From: Echinometra lucunter
Lineage: Eukaryota; Echinodermata; Echinoidea; Camarodonta; Echinometridae
Reading direction: 5' to 3'
Assembly (NCBI GenBank): GCA_029962745.1
Contig: CM057171.1
Location: forward strand, 18,627,633 to 18,691,632
DNA: 64,000 nt
Shown here: positions 1 through 11,499 of the stretch, one piece after another
Layout: each line of letters opens with the position of its first letter
Numbering within the stretch: the stretch's first letter is position 1
Position numbers and translations under genes: made by a program
Notes under the pieces: model-generated
What the model was told of the DNA's origin: nothing
The model's input: the letters and a program-made list of their open reading frames with translations, nothing else
Databases searched by the model: none

Positions 1-95
1 CTTAACCTAACCCTAACCCTTACCCTTACCTTAAACTTAACCTTAACCCCTATCTTAAACTTAACCCTAACCCCATACCCAATATATCTTGGACA
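1..95 (+). repeat. Degenerate telomere-like CCCTAA/CTTAACC repeat
   Basis: Irregular units of CCTAACC, CTTACC and CTTAAACTTAACC. The same wording (CTTAAACTTAACC) fills the middle of the inverted-repeat element at 47044-47257, so this is more likely the interior of such an element than a true telomere remnant. The left side is cut by the window edge. Confidence 0.6.
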
Positions 96-130
96 AAATG
101 AAGCAAGCATCAATTATTGCCAGAGCATAT

Positions 131-214
131 CATCCGTTCAGAGCCAGAAGGGCAATCATTGACTATGTGTTCAAGCTTATGAGTTTAAGGCCTTTCTGGC
201 TCCAAACAGATGAA
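131..214. repeat. Short palindromic element, GAGCCAGAAGG family, copy 1
   Basis: Arms GTTCAGAGCCAGAAGGGC and, inverted, GGCCTTTCTGGCTCCAAAC flank a spacer of about 45 bases. It is the same family as the tighter hairpin at 60809-60881. A lone right arm is at about 4133-4158. Confidence 0.6.
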
Positions 215-537
215 TACATGTCCACGGGAGCCTGTTAGCTGATATCTTTTAACAGATGGTGGATGATGATTAGTGGTGTGCTATTGTTTTGAGTAGCGTG
301 TAGCTGGCTTGCATGCTATGTCGGAACGAGGTGGGGGAATTCCATCCAGCCAGTACCCTGGGTAGCATGCAGGGGTCTTGCATTCTAGGACCGTGAGTCA
401 CAGGGCAGCACTTAGAGCTTGTTCCAGACCTCTCCTGATCTCTCTGGTCTAGACCTACTCTCGTAACACGGGCTTTAAATAGTACCCTGGATAAACGTAA
501 GTTGTCTCTGTACAGTCTGCCATGGTTAGATCAAGGA

Positions 538-620
538 GTTATCAGCCCATTGGCTACTGGAACCGGGTGGCCCGTGTATTAAGTCTATGGGGAAGAGAGA
601 ATTCAGTATTCAACGGGTTA
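538..620 (+). repeat. Micro-element F (TTAACC/GGTTAA type), copy 1
   Basis: Shared wording CTACTGGAACCGGGTGG, GTGTATTAAG, CTATGGG, GAATTCAGTA and a CAACGGGTTA end. Nine copies of this ~80-bp sequence are recognisable in the window. Confidence 0.65.
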
Positions 621-1410
621 GTAGAAATAACTCCTTGGTTAGATCATGTTCCGGATATTTTGGTCTCTCTGGGTCAGTCTAGACCTAGTCTGTGAGCACA
701 GATTCTTACAGTACCATGGATAGATTAGAGGGGGCTATGCGCACTAAGTTTTTAAATTTGTGCATTGAATTACGGCAGATTCCGGCAACGTTCTTAATTT
801 TTTAAAACTTTGTCCCATTTCCGTTGACCGTTTGTGACCTTGATCAATGCAAGAGATGTACATGTAGCACCTTTTAAAGCTTTATAATGTACATATTACC
901 TGAAAAAATAACTTGTGTATAGATAGTTCATGTGAAATACCCCCTCCCCCCACTTTAATTGTCATTCTAAAGGTTATATTAAATGGTTAAGGAGTTTGAA
1001 GGAAATATGATATAGAATAAGACCACACAATTTCAGATTCAAATGGCTGTTCTATTCCATAAATGCCCAAATCCATTGACTAGTCTATTTCCCTCATCGC
1101 ATTTATGTGAATTGAAGTAAATTGAAATTGCAATATCTCTTTATCAAAATAATGATTAAAACTCATATTTTTGGTACAGTATCAAGACAGCAAATCCCTA
1201 TACACATGGTAAAATAATTTTGGTGATTGGTACACTGTAAGCTTTTTCCTCAAAAAGTTACATTACTGCTTCTTAATCAATTCATAGAGCAAAAGAGTGA
1301 TGACAACGGGATAAGAAATACATCCCATGCTAAAAAGCCTGTTTTCCTAGTACGAGAGATGGGCTGTTTTTCTCTTCCTTCCCAAATATGGTTCCCTCTG
1401 ACAATCCAGG
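621..1410. other. Gene-free AT-rich stretch
   Basis: No coding signal. It holds a GGTCTCTCTGG-CAGTCTAGACCTA stretch (about 662-690) that also appears around 440-465, so 420-720 is a diverged ~225-bp direct duplication. The remainder is unremarkable. Confidence 0.5.
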
Positions 1411-1800
1411 ATCCCCCCCCCCCACATGAGTCCCCTTTCCCACTCCTTGTTCCAAATTACCCACATGTCCAAGGTTTGCATTTTCCAAGGCCTAGTCACC
1501 CCTGTCCTCTCAAAATATTGTCATATTTTGCATGGTGAAGGGTTGTAGCTGGTGGACATCACGAGATGCTTTTGAGCTTGATGGTTGAGGATATCCCCAT
1601 ATATGAGTGTCCACATCCCCCTCTCTCCTCCATTCAAATTACCCTCTTGTCTTGCTCCATGCTATCGTTAACAAGCATTGCATTTTTCAAGCCCTAGTCA
1701 CCCCCATCCAGTCAAAATATTGTCATATTTTGCATAGTTGGGAAAATTGTAGCTGGGGACGATCACTAGATGCGATATCGAGCTTGACGGTTCAACGCAG
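1411..1800 (+). repeat. Diverged tandem duplication, about 202-bp unit, two copies
   Basis: CAAAATATTGTCATATTTTG occurs at 1511 and again at 1713. It is flanked in both copies by CCTAGTCACCCC upstream and by TTGTAGCTGG and GAGCTTGA downstream. Small open frames across it are by-products. Confidence 0.75.
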
Positions 1801-1879
1801 TGTGTCATCTCAGAGATTAATGATCTCAGTGTCTATGACGTCTGTCTAATGATGGGATGGCATCACTGGTGAACTGGTG

Positions 1880-2260
1880 GAGGATGTTCTCTGATCGCCC
1901 TCCTCCTTTTTCATCTCCTCCTTCCTCCCCTCCACTTCTCTTCTCTTACCCCTTCTGTATCTGTCTTCTCTTTCCATTTGACAAATTTCATTTCTTTTCT
2001 CAATTTCATCCTTTTCCTTCTCCTGTCTACTTCATATACTTATTTCCCTTCCATTTTTCAGGAGAGAGCTGGGTCATTCCCCAATCTCCTCCTTCATCAT
2101 TCTCATCCATCCTCCCCTTTTCTTTGCTCATCCTTTTCTTCTTTACTTTCCTTCTAATAAATTTAGTTGTTCTATCTATCCCTTGTCCTCTTACATTCCT
2201 CCTGTCTACTCTATTTTATACTTTTCTTTCTCCCTTGTCTCTTCCGTTTTCCTCCATTGC
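1880..2260 (+). repeat. Pyrimidine-rich low-complexity tract
   Basis: An almost continuous C/T tract. It leaves a 168-codon frame open because stops need purines. The translation is a monotonous Phe/Leu/Pro/Ser string with no domain, so I do not call a gene. Confidence 0.7.
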
Positions 2261-2320
2261 ACTCCCATTTAAGGACATTGTCTGCATTTTTGTTGCATTC
2301 TGCAAGGGGACAGGACCTGG

Positions 2321-2466
2321 CCCCCGTTTCATAAAAATTGTTATCAATAACAAGTTGCAATAACTGTTATAAGCTACTGAAATCCTTGCATCTGATTGGC
2401 TGAGAACAGTTTTGTCATAGAAATGTGGCAGTTGTTGTTACTGATAACAAGTTCTATGAAACAGGG
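2321..2466 (+). mobile_element. MITE, GTTTCATAAA family, copy 1 (~146 bp)
   Basis: Terminal inverted repeats CCCGTTTCATAAAAATTGTT and AACAAGTTCTATGAAACAGGG flank the core GCTACTGAAATCCTTGCATC-TGATTGGCTGAG. The core holds an ATTGGCT (CCAAT-box) motif and recurs in copies at 12.6, 29.2, 34.2 and 60.4 kb. No coding capacity, so non-autonomous. Confidence 0.85.
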
Positions 2467-5400
2467 ACCTGATCTGAAGGATCTCCTCATCTGCTGAGAG
2501 CCATAAGAGCATTAACCTATCTTCTTACTCAAGAGTTATTCCCTTCTGATGCTCAACAGGCAATATATTTACACATTATCATGATTTTATCTTCATATTC
2601 ACAAAATGATAATGTTTTGATATCTTCAAAGCATATTTCTCCTTCCTCCAACCAAACAGCCAAGGAAACTGTTGCAGACACAGAGAATTAGCTTGGAAAT
2701 AAAAGAATTATTCTAATCAAATGTTATATGAGACAAACTATTGATCTAACTTCCATCATTCAGGATGAATGATACAACTTTAGTTGGCATGAAATGGATT
2801 TAAAGGTCAACATCCTGTAACATGGCCATTACATAGAGTGAAAGTCAAATTAAACATGGGGCTATTAGTGGTCTGATTCACATGGAAAGAAGGACTAAAA
2901 AAAATCATTTAACTGGGTTATAACGATAATGATAATATAGTGTTTAGATTTACAAAGTATTTTTTGCTTAGGATTCAAAGAGCAATATACTATCATGATC
3001 CTGCATTGATGTAGCTGAGCTACCATTATACAGTGATCAAGCAGGCAAGGAATTTCTCTTTACTGGGATTCCATTGACCTCTCCTGGGTGGAGAGTGGCA
3101 AATGCAGGTGGAAACATACTGTAAATCGGAAATATTCGCGATACACTAATTTTTCACAGATTTCGCAAGTGCGAATTCTAGAACTCGCGAAAATATCAGC
3201 CCGAATTCATATGCATTGAAATATCAAATAAAATCTTGCAATTGAGTAATAATTGTGCAGCACGAATTTAAGAGCCGACGATTATGTTCTTGGGTCGCTC
3301 AGCACGAAACTTTAAATAGAAGGAAAAGATTACCTTTAAAATTGTTCAGTACCAATCTACCTTGACAATTCATGACACAAGGAAACACATGGCAAGCTTT
3401 GAACATGGATGAAGGTTCTGATGAAGACTGTCATTCTCTTAAATAAAAGGAAACAGGATAAGGAAGACCACGCTGTCGTGAGAATGAGTAAAATTCTCGG
3501 CGACTTTGTCATCAGTAATCTTGATTAAGTTTCCGTCCTAAAGTATGTTTCATGTATGTGGATTTCCTCCCATGATTAGACAAGTTTGATGGGGAATATG
3601 ATGATATCTGGGCCGAAAAGTGATCACTTGGAAAGAAGTTATTGAAAATTTTAATTCATGTTATTTTCTTGGCATATTTTGTGTTATTTCATAAGATGCA
3701 TGTGTATGGCTTCTTTTGATTATGCTTTGTAACTTTGATGTTGTGCTGATGTTTGTTTTTTTAATATTTTCAATGATTTTGGATTATACATGTACACTTT
3801 TCATGTACATATAATATCAAATTGTATTCATTGATTATTTTCAAGGTACCTATCATTAAAATGTTCAGATTATTTAGAAGATCACATGTTAATTCACATT
3901 TCTTATTCTTTATTTCTTTTCTCTTTCATGTTCTTTCATGGTGATGATTGCTTCTCCATCGGATTATTGTCTTAATTCAGGTAAGTGTAATATGAATTAT
4001 GAAATTGTGAGAAAGAAAGAGGGATGAATGAAGGAATTGAGACAGGAATGTAATTGTAGGATGAAAGAAGTTGTGAAAAGTAAGCATTTTGTGCCAAAAG
4101 GGCTTTAACTGTACATAAAATGATCTGCATTAATGCCTTTCTGGTCCCCAACAGATGATTCATTAAAATGATATTTCTGCACTCACTCTAAAAATTCATA
4201 CAATGATAATGAAATTATAGTAATAACGATGCTTATGTAGCGCCGGTATCCGCCAGGTCCTGACGCTCATGGCTCTCTCAACATATCACGCATCATTAAC
4301 ATCATAGAGAAAATACATATTGCAAAAATAAATTCTCAAACTAAGTACAAACATAAGTAAGGAAAGAATAATCTTGAACTGAGGTATATGCAAATCACAA
4401 TTTTAGGAAATGCTAACAATTGAGATTGAAGGGGATCCATTTACAATTTACAATGCAAAGATTCAATGAGGTAATTCCTGTTATGATGAAGAATCTTTGA
4501 ATTAGTACTTATCCTTTGAGAGGAAATTGGTCAAAAGCAACAATGGTCATTTTCCTGTCAATATCTATTGGTTCCAAAGATATATCCGTCATAAAAAACA
4601 TGATTATGGTGTTAAAAGTTCAGAGCTTATATCACAGTTTTTTTGGCACAACTTTTGTTTACTTTCAGATAACATTGCACTAGTAGTAAGAGACAGAGAT
4701 GACTAAGTACTGTATTTTCATTGTTGATTTTGAACAGCTCACGCTTAAGACCTTCCAGATGTCTTTTCTGGCAGAGTTGTTCACTTTGTTTTCTGTCATG
4801 GTCATGTCCGGCTCTCTTGTCCAAACATGGAATTAATGTCTCAAGGATTAACCATGATGTCATCGTTTGTAACAAGTTTTATAGAACTGTTGAGTTGAGA
4901 TATTGGTTTTGTTAGAGGTAAACTGTTTATTAATTACTCTTTGTTTTCTGTTTGATAGTACTGCATGTTGCTTTCCATAGTCCACAATTTACATGTATTC
5001 TGCATCTCAATTTACACTCTAGCCTCAGGCGTATGCTTTCCATCCAGTCTTACTTACAGAGCAGATATTTAGTGTAGTTCACACTGGTGGCAGCGGTGGG
5101 ATTGAAGGCATGAGACTGAAATGTAAACAAGATGCAAAATGGATGTAAATCATCCAGTATGGAAAGCAAAATGTGATGATATCAAAGGCAAAAAAAAAAC
5201 TGAAAAAACTTCAAACAACCCAAACAGGATATTATATCTCTCTAACAGTTTCATTAGAATGTTATACATATTGATTATTGATAATTCATAGATAGTTTGG
5301 GTTTGTATTTTGCTCAGTGCTTCCATGCCTCAAAAGGTTGAAGGGAAATTCTTGCCAAGTCATATGTGTCATCTGACTGCCTATTTCCCATATTTGGATT

Positions 5401-5499
5401 GCTTGCAAAGTACTTATCATTTCCAGAACAGTGTGCAAAGTAGGCTCAACCCTTTAGGCCAAGTTTAGGCTCTGGCAAATGCCAGCCCAAATCTTATGT
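2467..5499. other. Gene-free stretch with LINE-tail fragments
   Basis: No supported gene. LINE/SINE 3' tails in minus orientation lie near 2920-3010 (ATAACGATAATGATAATA) and 4200-4330 (AATAACGATGCTTATGTAGCGCC). At 3120-3330 is a CpG-bearing repeat with ATTCGCG and CTCGCGAAAAT words. A lone arm of the GAGCCAGAAGG family is at 4133-4158. A diverged TGGATGTAA/TTACAT pairing around 4990-5170 may be another inverted-repeat element. Confidence 0.5.
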
Positions 5500-5590
5500 G
5501 TTTATTATTTATTTGTTTACCAGTATATATTTTATTTAAGCACTATACCCAACTCAGCCCTATAGGGCTGTTCTTCCTCAGGTCTGTGCA
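5500..5590 (-). repeat. LINE-like 3' tail (minus orientation)
   Basis: A-rich ATTATTTATTTG followed by CAGCCCTATAGGGCTG and CTTCCTCAGG. On the minus strand this reads as a body ending in an AAATAAATAATAAA tail. A similar tail sits at 37285-37350. Confidence 0.4.
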
Positions 5591-5639
5591 TACAAAATGA
5601 AAACATATAGAATTCAAATACATATTACAAAGTGTATAA

Positions 5640-5719
5640 TTAACCTGTTGAATACTGAATTTTCTCTTCCCCATTGACTTAATACAGGAGCCACTTGGTT
5701 CCAGTAGCAAACAGATTAA
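5640..5719 (-). repeat. Micro-element F, copy 2
   Basis: Minus-strand copy: TTAACCTGTTGAATACTGAA at its left and GGAGCCACTTGGTTCCAGTA near its right end. It matches the copy at 538-620. Confidence 0.65.
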
Positions 5720-5799
5720 CATCATATCAAAAGGAAAATATTAAAAAACAAAAGCATAAGAAAATGATATTCATGTATGATTATGTACAAGTAAAAGAA

Positions 5800-5925
5800 A
5801 CCACAAAAGAACCCCCCCCCCCAAAAAAAAAAACAAGAAAAGAAAAGAAAAGAAAAAAGAAAAATGAGAGAAAATATAGATAAATAAACAGAAAAGTAAA
5901 TACAAAACAAAAAAAAAATAATTTG
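5800..5925 (+). repeat. Purine-rich low-complexity tract with C run
   Basis: A C run of about ten, then A and AAAAG units. Several overlapping small frames on both strands here are artefacts. Confidence 0.7.
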
Positions 5926-6002
5926 ATGATTGGCCAGTCCAACTGGGCAGGTGTGAAACCAGTTTGTTCATATGAGAGCAGCAATAGATAGTCACAGGCA
6001 AC

Positions 6003-6497
6003 TTAAAGACATTGGTTAACATTGTTATGATTTTAAAAAATCTCGTTTTGTTACTTGAAAATGGGATAAACATAAGGGTTATAGTGTAAAAATACCAGTC
6101 TGAAAGTTTCAAAGTATAATATCCACAGGAAGTATGTTTAAATATCAAAAATGTGAACCAATGTTTGACAAATATACAAGGGTCGGTTGCACAGAATAGA
6201 CATAAGGAGTGCGCATGCGGGTATGACTCACCTTACCGTACTGTGTGTATTGGCGTATCACGTGGCGGGAGGCACATAACGGGATTTTCAAATTCAAGCA
6301 AAGCGGTCCTCTTAGTGAGTGTCTCGTGAGACGAAGGATAATAAAATCGCCGTTTGCGTCTAACTTACACTTTTTCATTCCAAATTATGGTTGATTTCAG
6401 GGTTTTTGAGTACAAATACAAGTACTCATACACATGTTTCATCTTAGTTTGAGAATTTTTTAAATCAGCTGCTCACAAAGTTAGCCAATGCCTTTAA
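6003..6497 (-). mobile_element. ~490-bp MITE, TTAAAGGCATTGG family, copy 1
   Basis: It starts TTAAAGACATTGGTTAAC and ends GTTAGCCAATGCCTTTAA. The interior shares long wording with copies at 11.5, 24.3, 56.0 and 56.8 kb, including GCATGCG-rich CpG words, AACATGTGTATGAGTACTTG and ATAAACATAAGG. A 77-codon frame (MKKCKLDANG...) seen in three copies is a passenger frame, not a transposase. The TTAA at both ends may be the target duplication. Confidence 0.88.
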
Positions 6498-7629
6498 TCT
6501 TGTAGCCCCCCTTTTTTTTTTAGATAAATACAATTTTCACTGCTCAAGAAAATTTGTTTCTGCTTACTTTATGTATTCCAATTCTTGCATTATAGTAAAG
6601 GAAGCTTTATATTGAGATATTTCATTATTTGTTGAGCAGTTATAGCCATTCATTAAGTCAAAAACAATGCCTCAGTTTTGATCATAGTTTGTTTTCAATT
6701 GACAGACTTTCTTGTTTGAAAGTAGCATTTCTGTATCAGATCTAAATCTGCTGGGCATGCCTTCATCAGTTCAAGTTGCCAAGTGATGGTTGCGAAACGT
6801 CTGTCCTTGTCTACTAACAATCGATTTTGATTAGAGCAAGCACTATCCATCAAGTTAGATCTATATCCAAACTTTGGACAAATTTCAAATCTTGGCCCGT
6901 ATGAAGCTGTCACGAAAAGGCTTTGGAAATTCCCTCCATGTTGGTGTCATTTTCTGTCAGGAAACAGCCGTGATTCCCTCAGTCCCACCCAACGATTTTG
7001 CTGCATTGTAATTCAATCAGCGGACCTAGCTCAGTGACTAAGTCCATTGGTATTGTCAAGAAAAGCAATTCCTCATGCATTCCTAAGCTAGCATCTGTTA
7101 GGAATCTGGAGAGGGGTAATCGGGTTTAGAGCAAGGGTAATGGGTAGGGTAAAGTGTGTGTGGGGTGTGTTTGTGTGTAATGGGGGGGGGGGAGAGGGGT
7201 CAATTATTTAGGGTGGAATGAATTTTAGAGACCTAGGAGATAAAATGATATTACATGTACCTGACTTATGCATTTGTAGCATCTGTTTGGTATTTTAGAG
7301 GAGGGATATGGATTGGAAGGGGAGGGGTAGGGGGCAGAGTTGGATTTCAGAAAATAGGGATACCTAATTTGCACTTTGTTGATCTGGAGTATTGCCTGCA
7401 AGTATTAGGGTTTAGGGCTTAATTGCCATGTAAATCTTATCCTTGCATCCCTTGTAGAATAGTGATTTACCTTTTTTTTGCAAGAAAATATCTGTAATAC
7501 CAATTGCTCATAAAAAAAGAAGAATTTTGCACAAAAAAGAACCCAAGAAAAAAAAAACCCTCATCAGAGGTTCAAGTAAATGTAACTGCCTGTGACTTTT
7601 ATCTTCCAGCGAAAATTTTGACCTTGAAT
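6498..7629. other. Gene-free stretch
   Basis: No coding evidence. A G-rich patch with TAGGGT, TGTGTG and a G run lies at 7100-7340. Confidence 0.5.
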
Positions 7630-7728
7630 TTAACCCTTTGAATGCTAAACCCAAGATAACTCGGTCTAGGGAACTAAGGTCTATGGGAAATTTATGATAC
7701 TGAAATCAAATCATGTTCAGTGGGTTAA
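7630..7728 (+). repeat. Micro-element E (TTAACC...GGGTTAA), copy 1
   Basis: TTAACCCTTTGAATGCTAA, CCCAAGATAACTC, CTATGGGAAA, ATACTGAAATCAAATCATG and GTGGGTTAA. Other copies are near 12.3, 13.2, 28.6, 35.3, 43.7, 54.5 and 61.75 kb. Confidence 0.7.
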
Positions 7729-8780
7729 TAAGGGTTTATGTGAATTTTTTGCTAATTTTATGAAAACAGATTCTGTGAGACAGTTTTGAAAGAAACAGTT
7801 ATCTAGGCCTATATGTTCCCCTTAGAGCCAGGTCTTGAAGAGTGGAGTTATGCTTTTCTTTCTTTGAGCAGAAGATCTCTGACTGAAAATGGTTTGTGAA
7901 TTGCTGTCCTCTCAAGAGAAAAGAAGAAGAGAAAAATATTTTATTTTTTCATACAATTAATTATTTTTTTTTATTTTACACAGCAAAAATTGTATTGAGA
8001 CAAAACGAAACAAAAGAACAGATTCCCTACATATTCTATTCAAATTTGGAACTCTCTTGGCAGTTAAGACATAAGTCTGAACAGGAATGGTGTTCTAATG
8101 GTTTATTAAACTCATAAGCTTGGCACTCGTCTCAAACAGTGACCTGTTCGAGAGGAAGTGAGCAATTCATGCAAGGAATTATGGGTCAGAGACAATAGTT
8201 CCTGTGCGAGGGTTCTCCATTTCTGTCGAGGAGGGTTTTCTCTCCTCATCTTATAATCTATTGTCTGTAGTGTTCTGAGAGTTTCCAAACCCATTTTTTT
8301 CTTTTTTTCTTTTTTTTTTGCTCAAATTGACAGCCCTTTATCACAGAGCAGTTCTTTTAAGCAAAATGTTGGATCTTAGCAGGTAAGAAGAGGTTAAATC
8401 ATTTGTTGGACCCAGACTTTTATCCCAAATAGAAATAACCTATTCAGACCTATGGCTAAAGCAGTTTGCCAGATGTGTTAAAAGAGTCAGGTTTTTATCA
8501 TATTTTGTGAACTAGATTAACCCTGATTGTGCCAGCCACATATCTCCCTAGCTGTGCCAGGTTTATTGCAGAGGTGCTTATATATGCATGAGTGAGCCTG
8601 TGACTATACAAGTGTTTGGCAACTCTATGTAGAGTACTATACAAGGTGTTGGCAGCTTAAGGGTTAAGCCATTGTTTTCCTCTGTAATATGCAGGACTTT
8701 CTAAACTGGTGATGTAGCTGCAACTCTGATGATTTAATATGAATTATTACCTACAGCAGTGGCAAGTTGTAAAGAAATAT
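7729..8780. other. Gene-free stretch
   Basis: Nothing coding recognised. Minor T-runs only. Confidence 0.5.
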
Positions 8781-8784
8781 GGTA

Positions 8785-9270
8785 GCTTCATGCATTGTCC
8801 CCCATTCTTCCATAATTTTCAAGAATGTTTTGAATACATTCTATTGCATTATTGGTTGTATGCATGTTGAAGAGCAGAGGGGCAAAGATGCTTCCTTGTG
8901 GGACTGTTTTGCTGTGATAAAGGTTGAGCCACATAAATATCATTCCCTTTAAAAGGAACCATAACTCCGTATTTTCAAAAACATTGGTAAAATATAAGTA
9001 AGGTAGGGCATCTTTCCCCCTGATGTCAAGAAAAAAAAGCTCCAATGAAAACACCTATGGATGTTTAGAATGCTGTGCATAAATCTGCTTAGCAGGATAA
9101 GCATTTTCATAATGGCCTCGAAGTAGCCTTCCAAGGTTATGATCCTTGCTTTGGTAGACATCTTTCATCGACCGTAGCCACTTACTGTTGAGCATTGTAA
9201 GGACTGTCAGGTTGCGGTATCTGACAGGTATCTGCCCACTTTCGGAGGCTTTTCTACTCAATTGCACGAC
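8785..9270 (-). pseudogene. Decayed LINE reverse-transcriptase fragment
   Basis: On the minus strand near 8890-8845 the frame reads VPQGSI-x2-PLLFN, the signature of the reverse-transcriptase fingers/palm block in CR1, Jockey and L2-type LINEs (PQGS-x4-P-L-L-F). About 30 residues further on, MGDNA sits where the catalytic Y/F-A-D-D box belongs, so the active site is lost. Upstream the homology continues only weakly and shifts frame near 8950-9160. Shorter than a full RT domain, with no endonuclease part. The motif is clear; the surrounding assignment is inference. Confidence 0.6.
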
Positions 9271-9771
9271 TCAACACCCCTTCTTTGCCCCCATCCATTT
9301 CTTTCATCCCTCTGTTTTGTTCCTATATGCTCCGATGACAGATGCTACTGGCACATTCTTAGGGGGGGCAGTGGGGTCAGTTTTCCCCTCCTGACCAGTA
9401 TTTGCAGCCCTAATTTTAGGTAACGATGTTTAAGTCAGTAATGACAGATGAATTGAAATAATCCCCATTCTGAAACAAGGGCTCTCGGAAAGCTGTTTCC
9501 TTGCCATAATCATGGTAAATTGAAATTTTTTGTCCCCTCCCCCTCGAGGCCAAGGTTGCGGATACGTACGCCTCTGACAGGCACTCTCACCTTATGGGGG
9601 AGGCATCTAAACTTGATTGAGATCGGTATGGAAAGAAAGGGAGATTGTCATGAATGAGCTTTGATAAGATTGAAAGTGAATGCAAGAAGGATTGGAGGCT
9701 AATAGGAGAGTTGAGATAGGAGTGTTGAGAAGGTTCGTTCACATTCTCTAAGAGGTGTAGACTAAACTTGC
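9271..9771. other. Gene-free stretch
   Basis: No supported gene. Contains a G-run at about 9361-9367. Confidence 0.45.
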
Positions 9772-10167
9772 TTCTATTAGTACATCTTTTTGAAAGACAT
9801 TTTCATTCCTGATATCGCATGGAAAAGCAGTGAAATTGGTTAATTTTGAAGTCAAGGATGTTTTAAGTATTTTACAGTAATTCAGAGTTCTTATGTTTAT
9901 GTTCTTGCTTATATTCTTGATGTATTTCTAAACTTTGAAATCCATGATCTTGAAAGGCTAAACTTGCTTTTGTGCGTACATCTTTTTTGAAGGTCTTTTT
10001 AGAATTCCTGATAACCCATTGAAAAGCAATGAAATTGGTTAATTTTGAAGTCTAGGATGCTTTTAGTATTCGAGAGTAATAAGAGAATTCATTCAGAGGC
10101 GTTTTGTCTATGGTCTTGTTTATATTCTGGATGTACTTCAAAACTTTGAAAATTCATGATCTCGAAA
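9772..10167 (+). repeat. Tandem duplication, ~186-bp unit, two copies
   Basis: CTAAACTTGCTT begins at 9772 and 9958. TGAAATTGGTTAATTTTGAA and CATGATCT(T/C)GAAA repeat in the same order in both units. Confidence 0.8.
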
Positions 10168-10788
10168 TACACCTTGTGTTACCTTGTGCTTACACAACAG
10201 AGCTAGATAAGGGAGTAAAACAATATAGTTATGAATTATGTGCATTATATCCTGCTAGCTATTATACATGTCATAGTACTTATTGACATTGCTTTGGAAT
10301 AAAAGACAGTTCGAAGTTTCCATCAAGTTGAAAATTGCTCAAACATTTCTGTTTTAGAAATGACATCAGAGAAAGAGATATGAGATATGAGAAAATTGAA
10401 TTTTTCACTTTCTAGTGCTGTACATTGGAATTCAGATGTGAACAGACACAGAGACCCTGACATAGTGAGAGTGATTGCCATCATAAAAAGAAAGATGGCT
10501 CAACAAGAATCCCCCTCTTTTTCTTGAAGAAGCTGCGAAAGAAATGAGTCATGGTTGAGATATTAAATGGTCATTATTCTGGCCCCTGAAAATCCCCCCC
10601 ATTATAAATTTCATCCCATCTTTCGCACCTCATGAGTTTCGGTTGAGGAAAGCCCAGGCTTACAAGATATTTCTCTCAAGTTCTTCATAGGTCATCGGTT
10701 AAGGAATGGGGGAAAGAAAAGTCAGCCAACTTTTAAAAGGAGGTACCATGGAAAATTTTTTGTCTAAGCAACTGTTCAAAAAATGTCT
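10168..10788. other. Gene-free stretch
   Basis: Nothing recognised beyond AT-rich unique sequence. Confidence 0.45.
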
Positions 10789-10856
10789 TTAACCCAACGA
10801 ATACTGAATTCTTTAAAAATTCCATAGGCTTTGTACCCCAGTTCCCGTAGGCAATG
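10789..10856 (-). repeat. Micro-element F, copy 3 (diverged)
   Basis: TTAACCCAACGAATACTGAA, TTCCATAGGCTTTGTA and CAGTTCCCGTAG. Minus-orientation copy. Confidence 0.5.
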
Positions 10857-10875
10857 GTGATTTGGATGAAGGTTT

Positions 10876-11143
10876 AGGCATCTTATCTTTTTGTCTTCGT
10901 GCAAAAGAACGCATCCAGAACACAATATGAAAAATTATTGAAAATTAAATTTTTCAAACAATGATTGATAATTTCATAGATAGAATGTAGACCTTCTAAA
11001 CTGATGTATGATCTTCTTGTGATATGATCTTTGCTAAAATTCTATTGCAATATGTCAAAATAAACATTTTGATTTTTGCATTTTTGTATGTTGCGTTCCG
11101 GACGCATTCTTTCGCACAAGGACATAAAGATAAAATGCCTTAG
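10876..11143 (-). mobile_element. ~270-bp MITE, TAAGGC-ended family, copy 1
   Basis: Long terminal inverted repeats (AGGCATCTTATCTTTTTGTC / GACATAAAGATAAAATGCCT) continue inward as GAACGCATCC and GGACGCATTC. Its interior (ATTGATAATTTCAT, GTAGACCTT) is the reverse complement of the next copy. It ends exactly where the next begins. Confidence 0.8.
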
Positions 11144-11407
11144 GCTTTTTTTGTTTAATGTCGTTGTGCGTAAGAATGCGTTGGAATGCAAAATACAAAC
11201 ATGCAAAAATTAAAATGTCTATTTTGATATACTGGAATAGAATTTCAGCAAAGATAATGCCATAAAAGATTGTATACCTATTTACAAGGTCTACATGCTA
11301 CCAATGAAATTATCAATCATTGCTTGAAAAATATGATTTTTGACAATTTTCCATTTTGCGTTCCAGACGCGTTCTTTCACGCAACAACATAAAACTAAGA
11401 CGCCTTA
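11141..11407 (+). mobile_element. ~270-bp MITE, TAAGGC-ended family, copy 2
   Basis: Inverted relative to the copy on its left and abutting it. It shares GCAAAAATTAAAATGTCT, GGAATAGAATT, AAGGTCTACATGCTAC and GTTC(C)AGACGCGTTCTTTC with the third copy at 47.8 kb. Confidence 0.8.
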
Positions 11408-11499
11408 TGAATACCATATCGTGTCTTATTGGGGGTGGCATCTGCATGATCTTATGATGTCTCTCTAGGATTGTAGAGCTAGGGCTGAGGCAGATGATG

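Noticed and set aside
1..95. True telomere or subtelomere.
   Set aside because: Units are irregular, and the same wording is inside a dispersed element at 47.1 kb.
1857..2363. 168-codon open frame, the longest uninterrupted by N.
   Set aside because: Created by a pyrimidine-only tract. The product is low-complexity Phe/Pro/Ser/Leu, and the end runs into a MITE.
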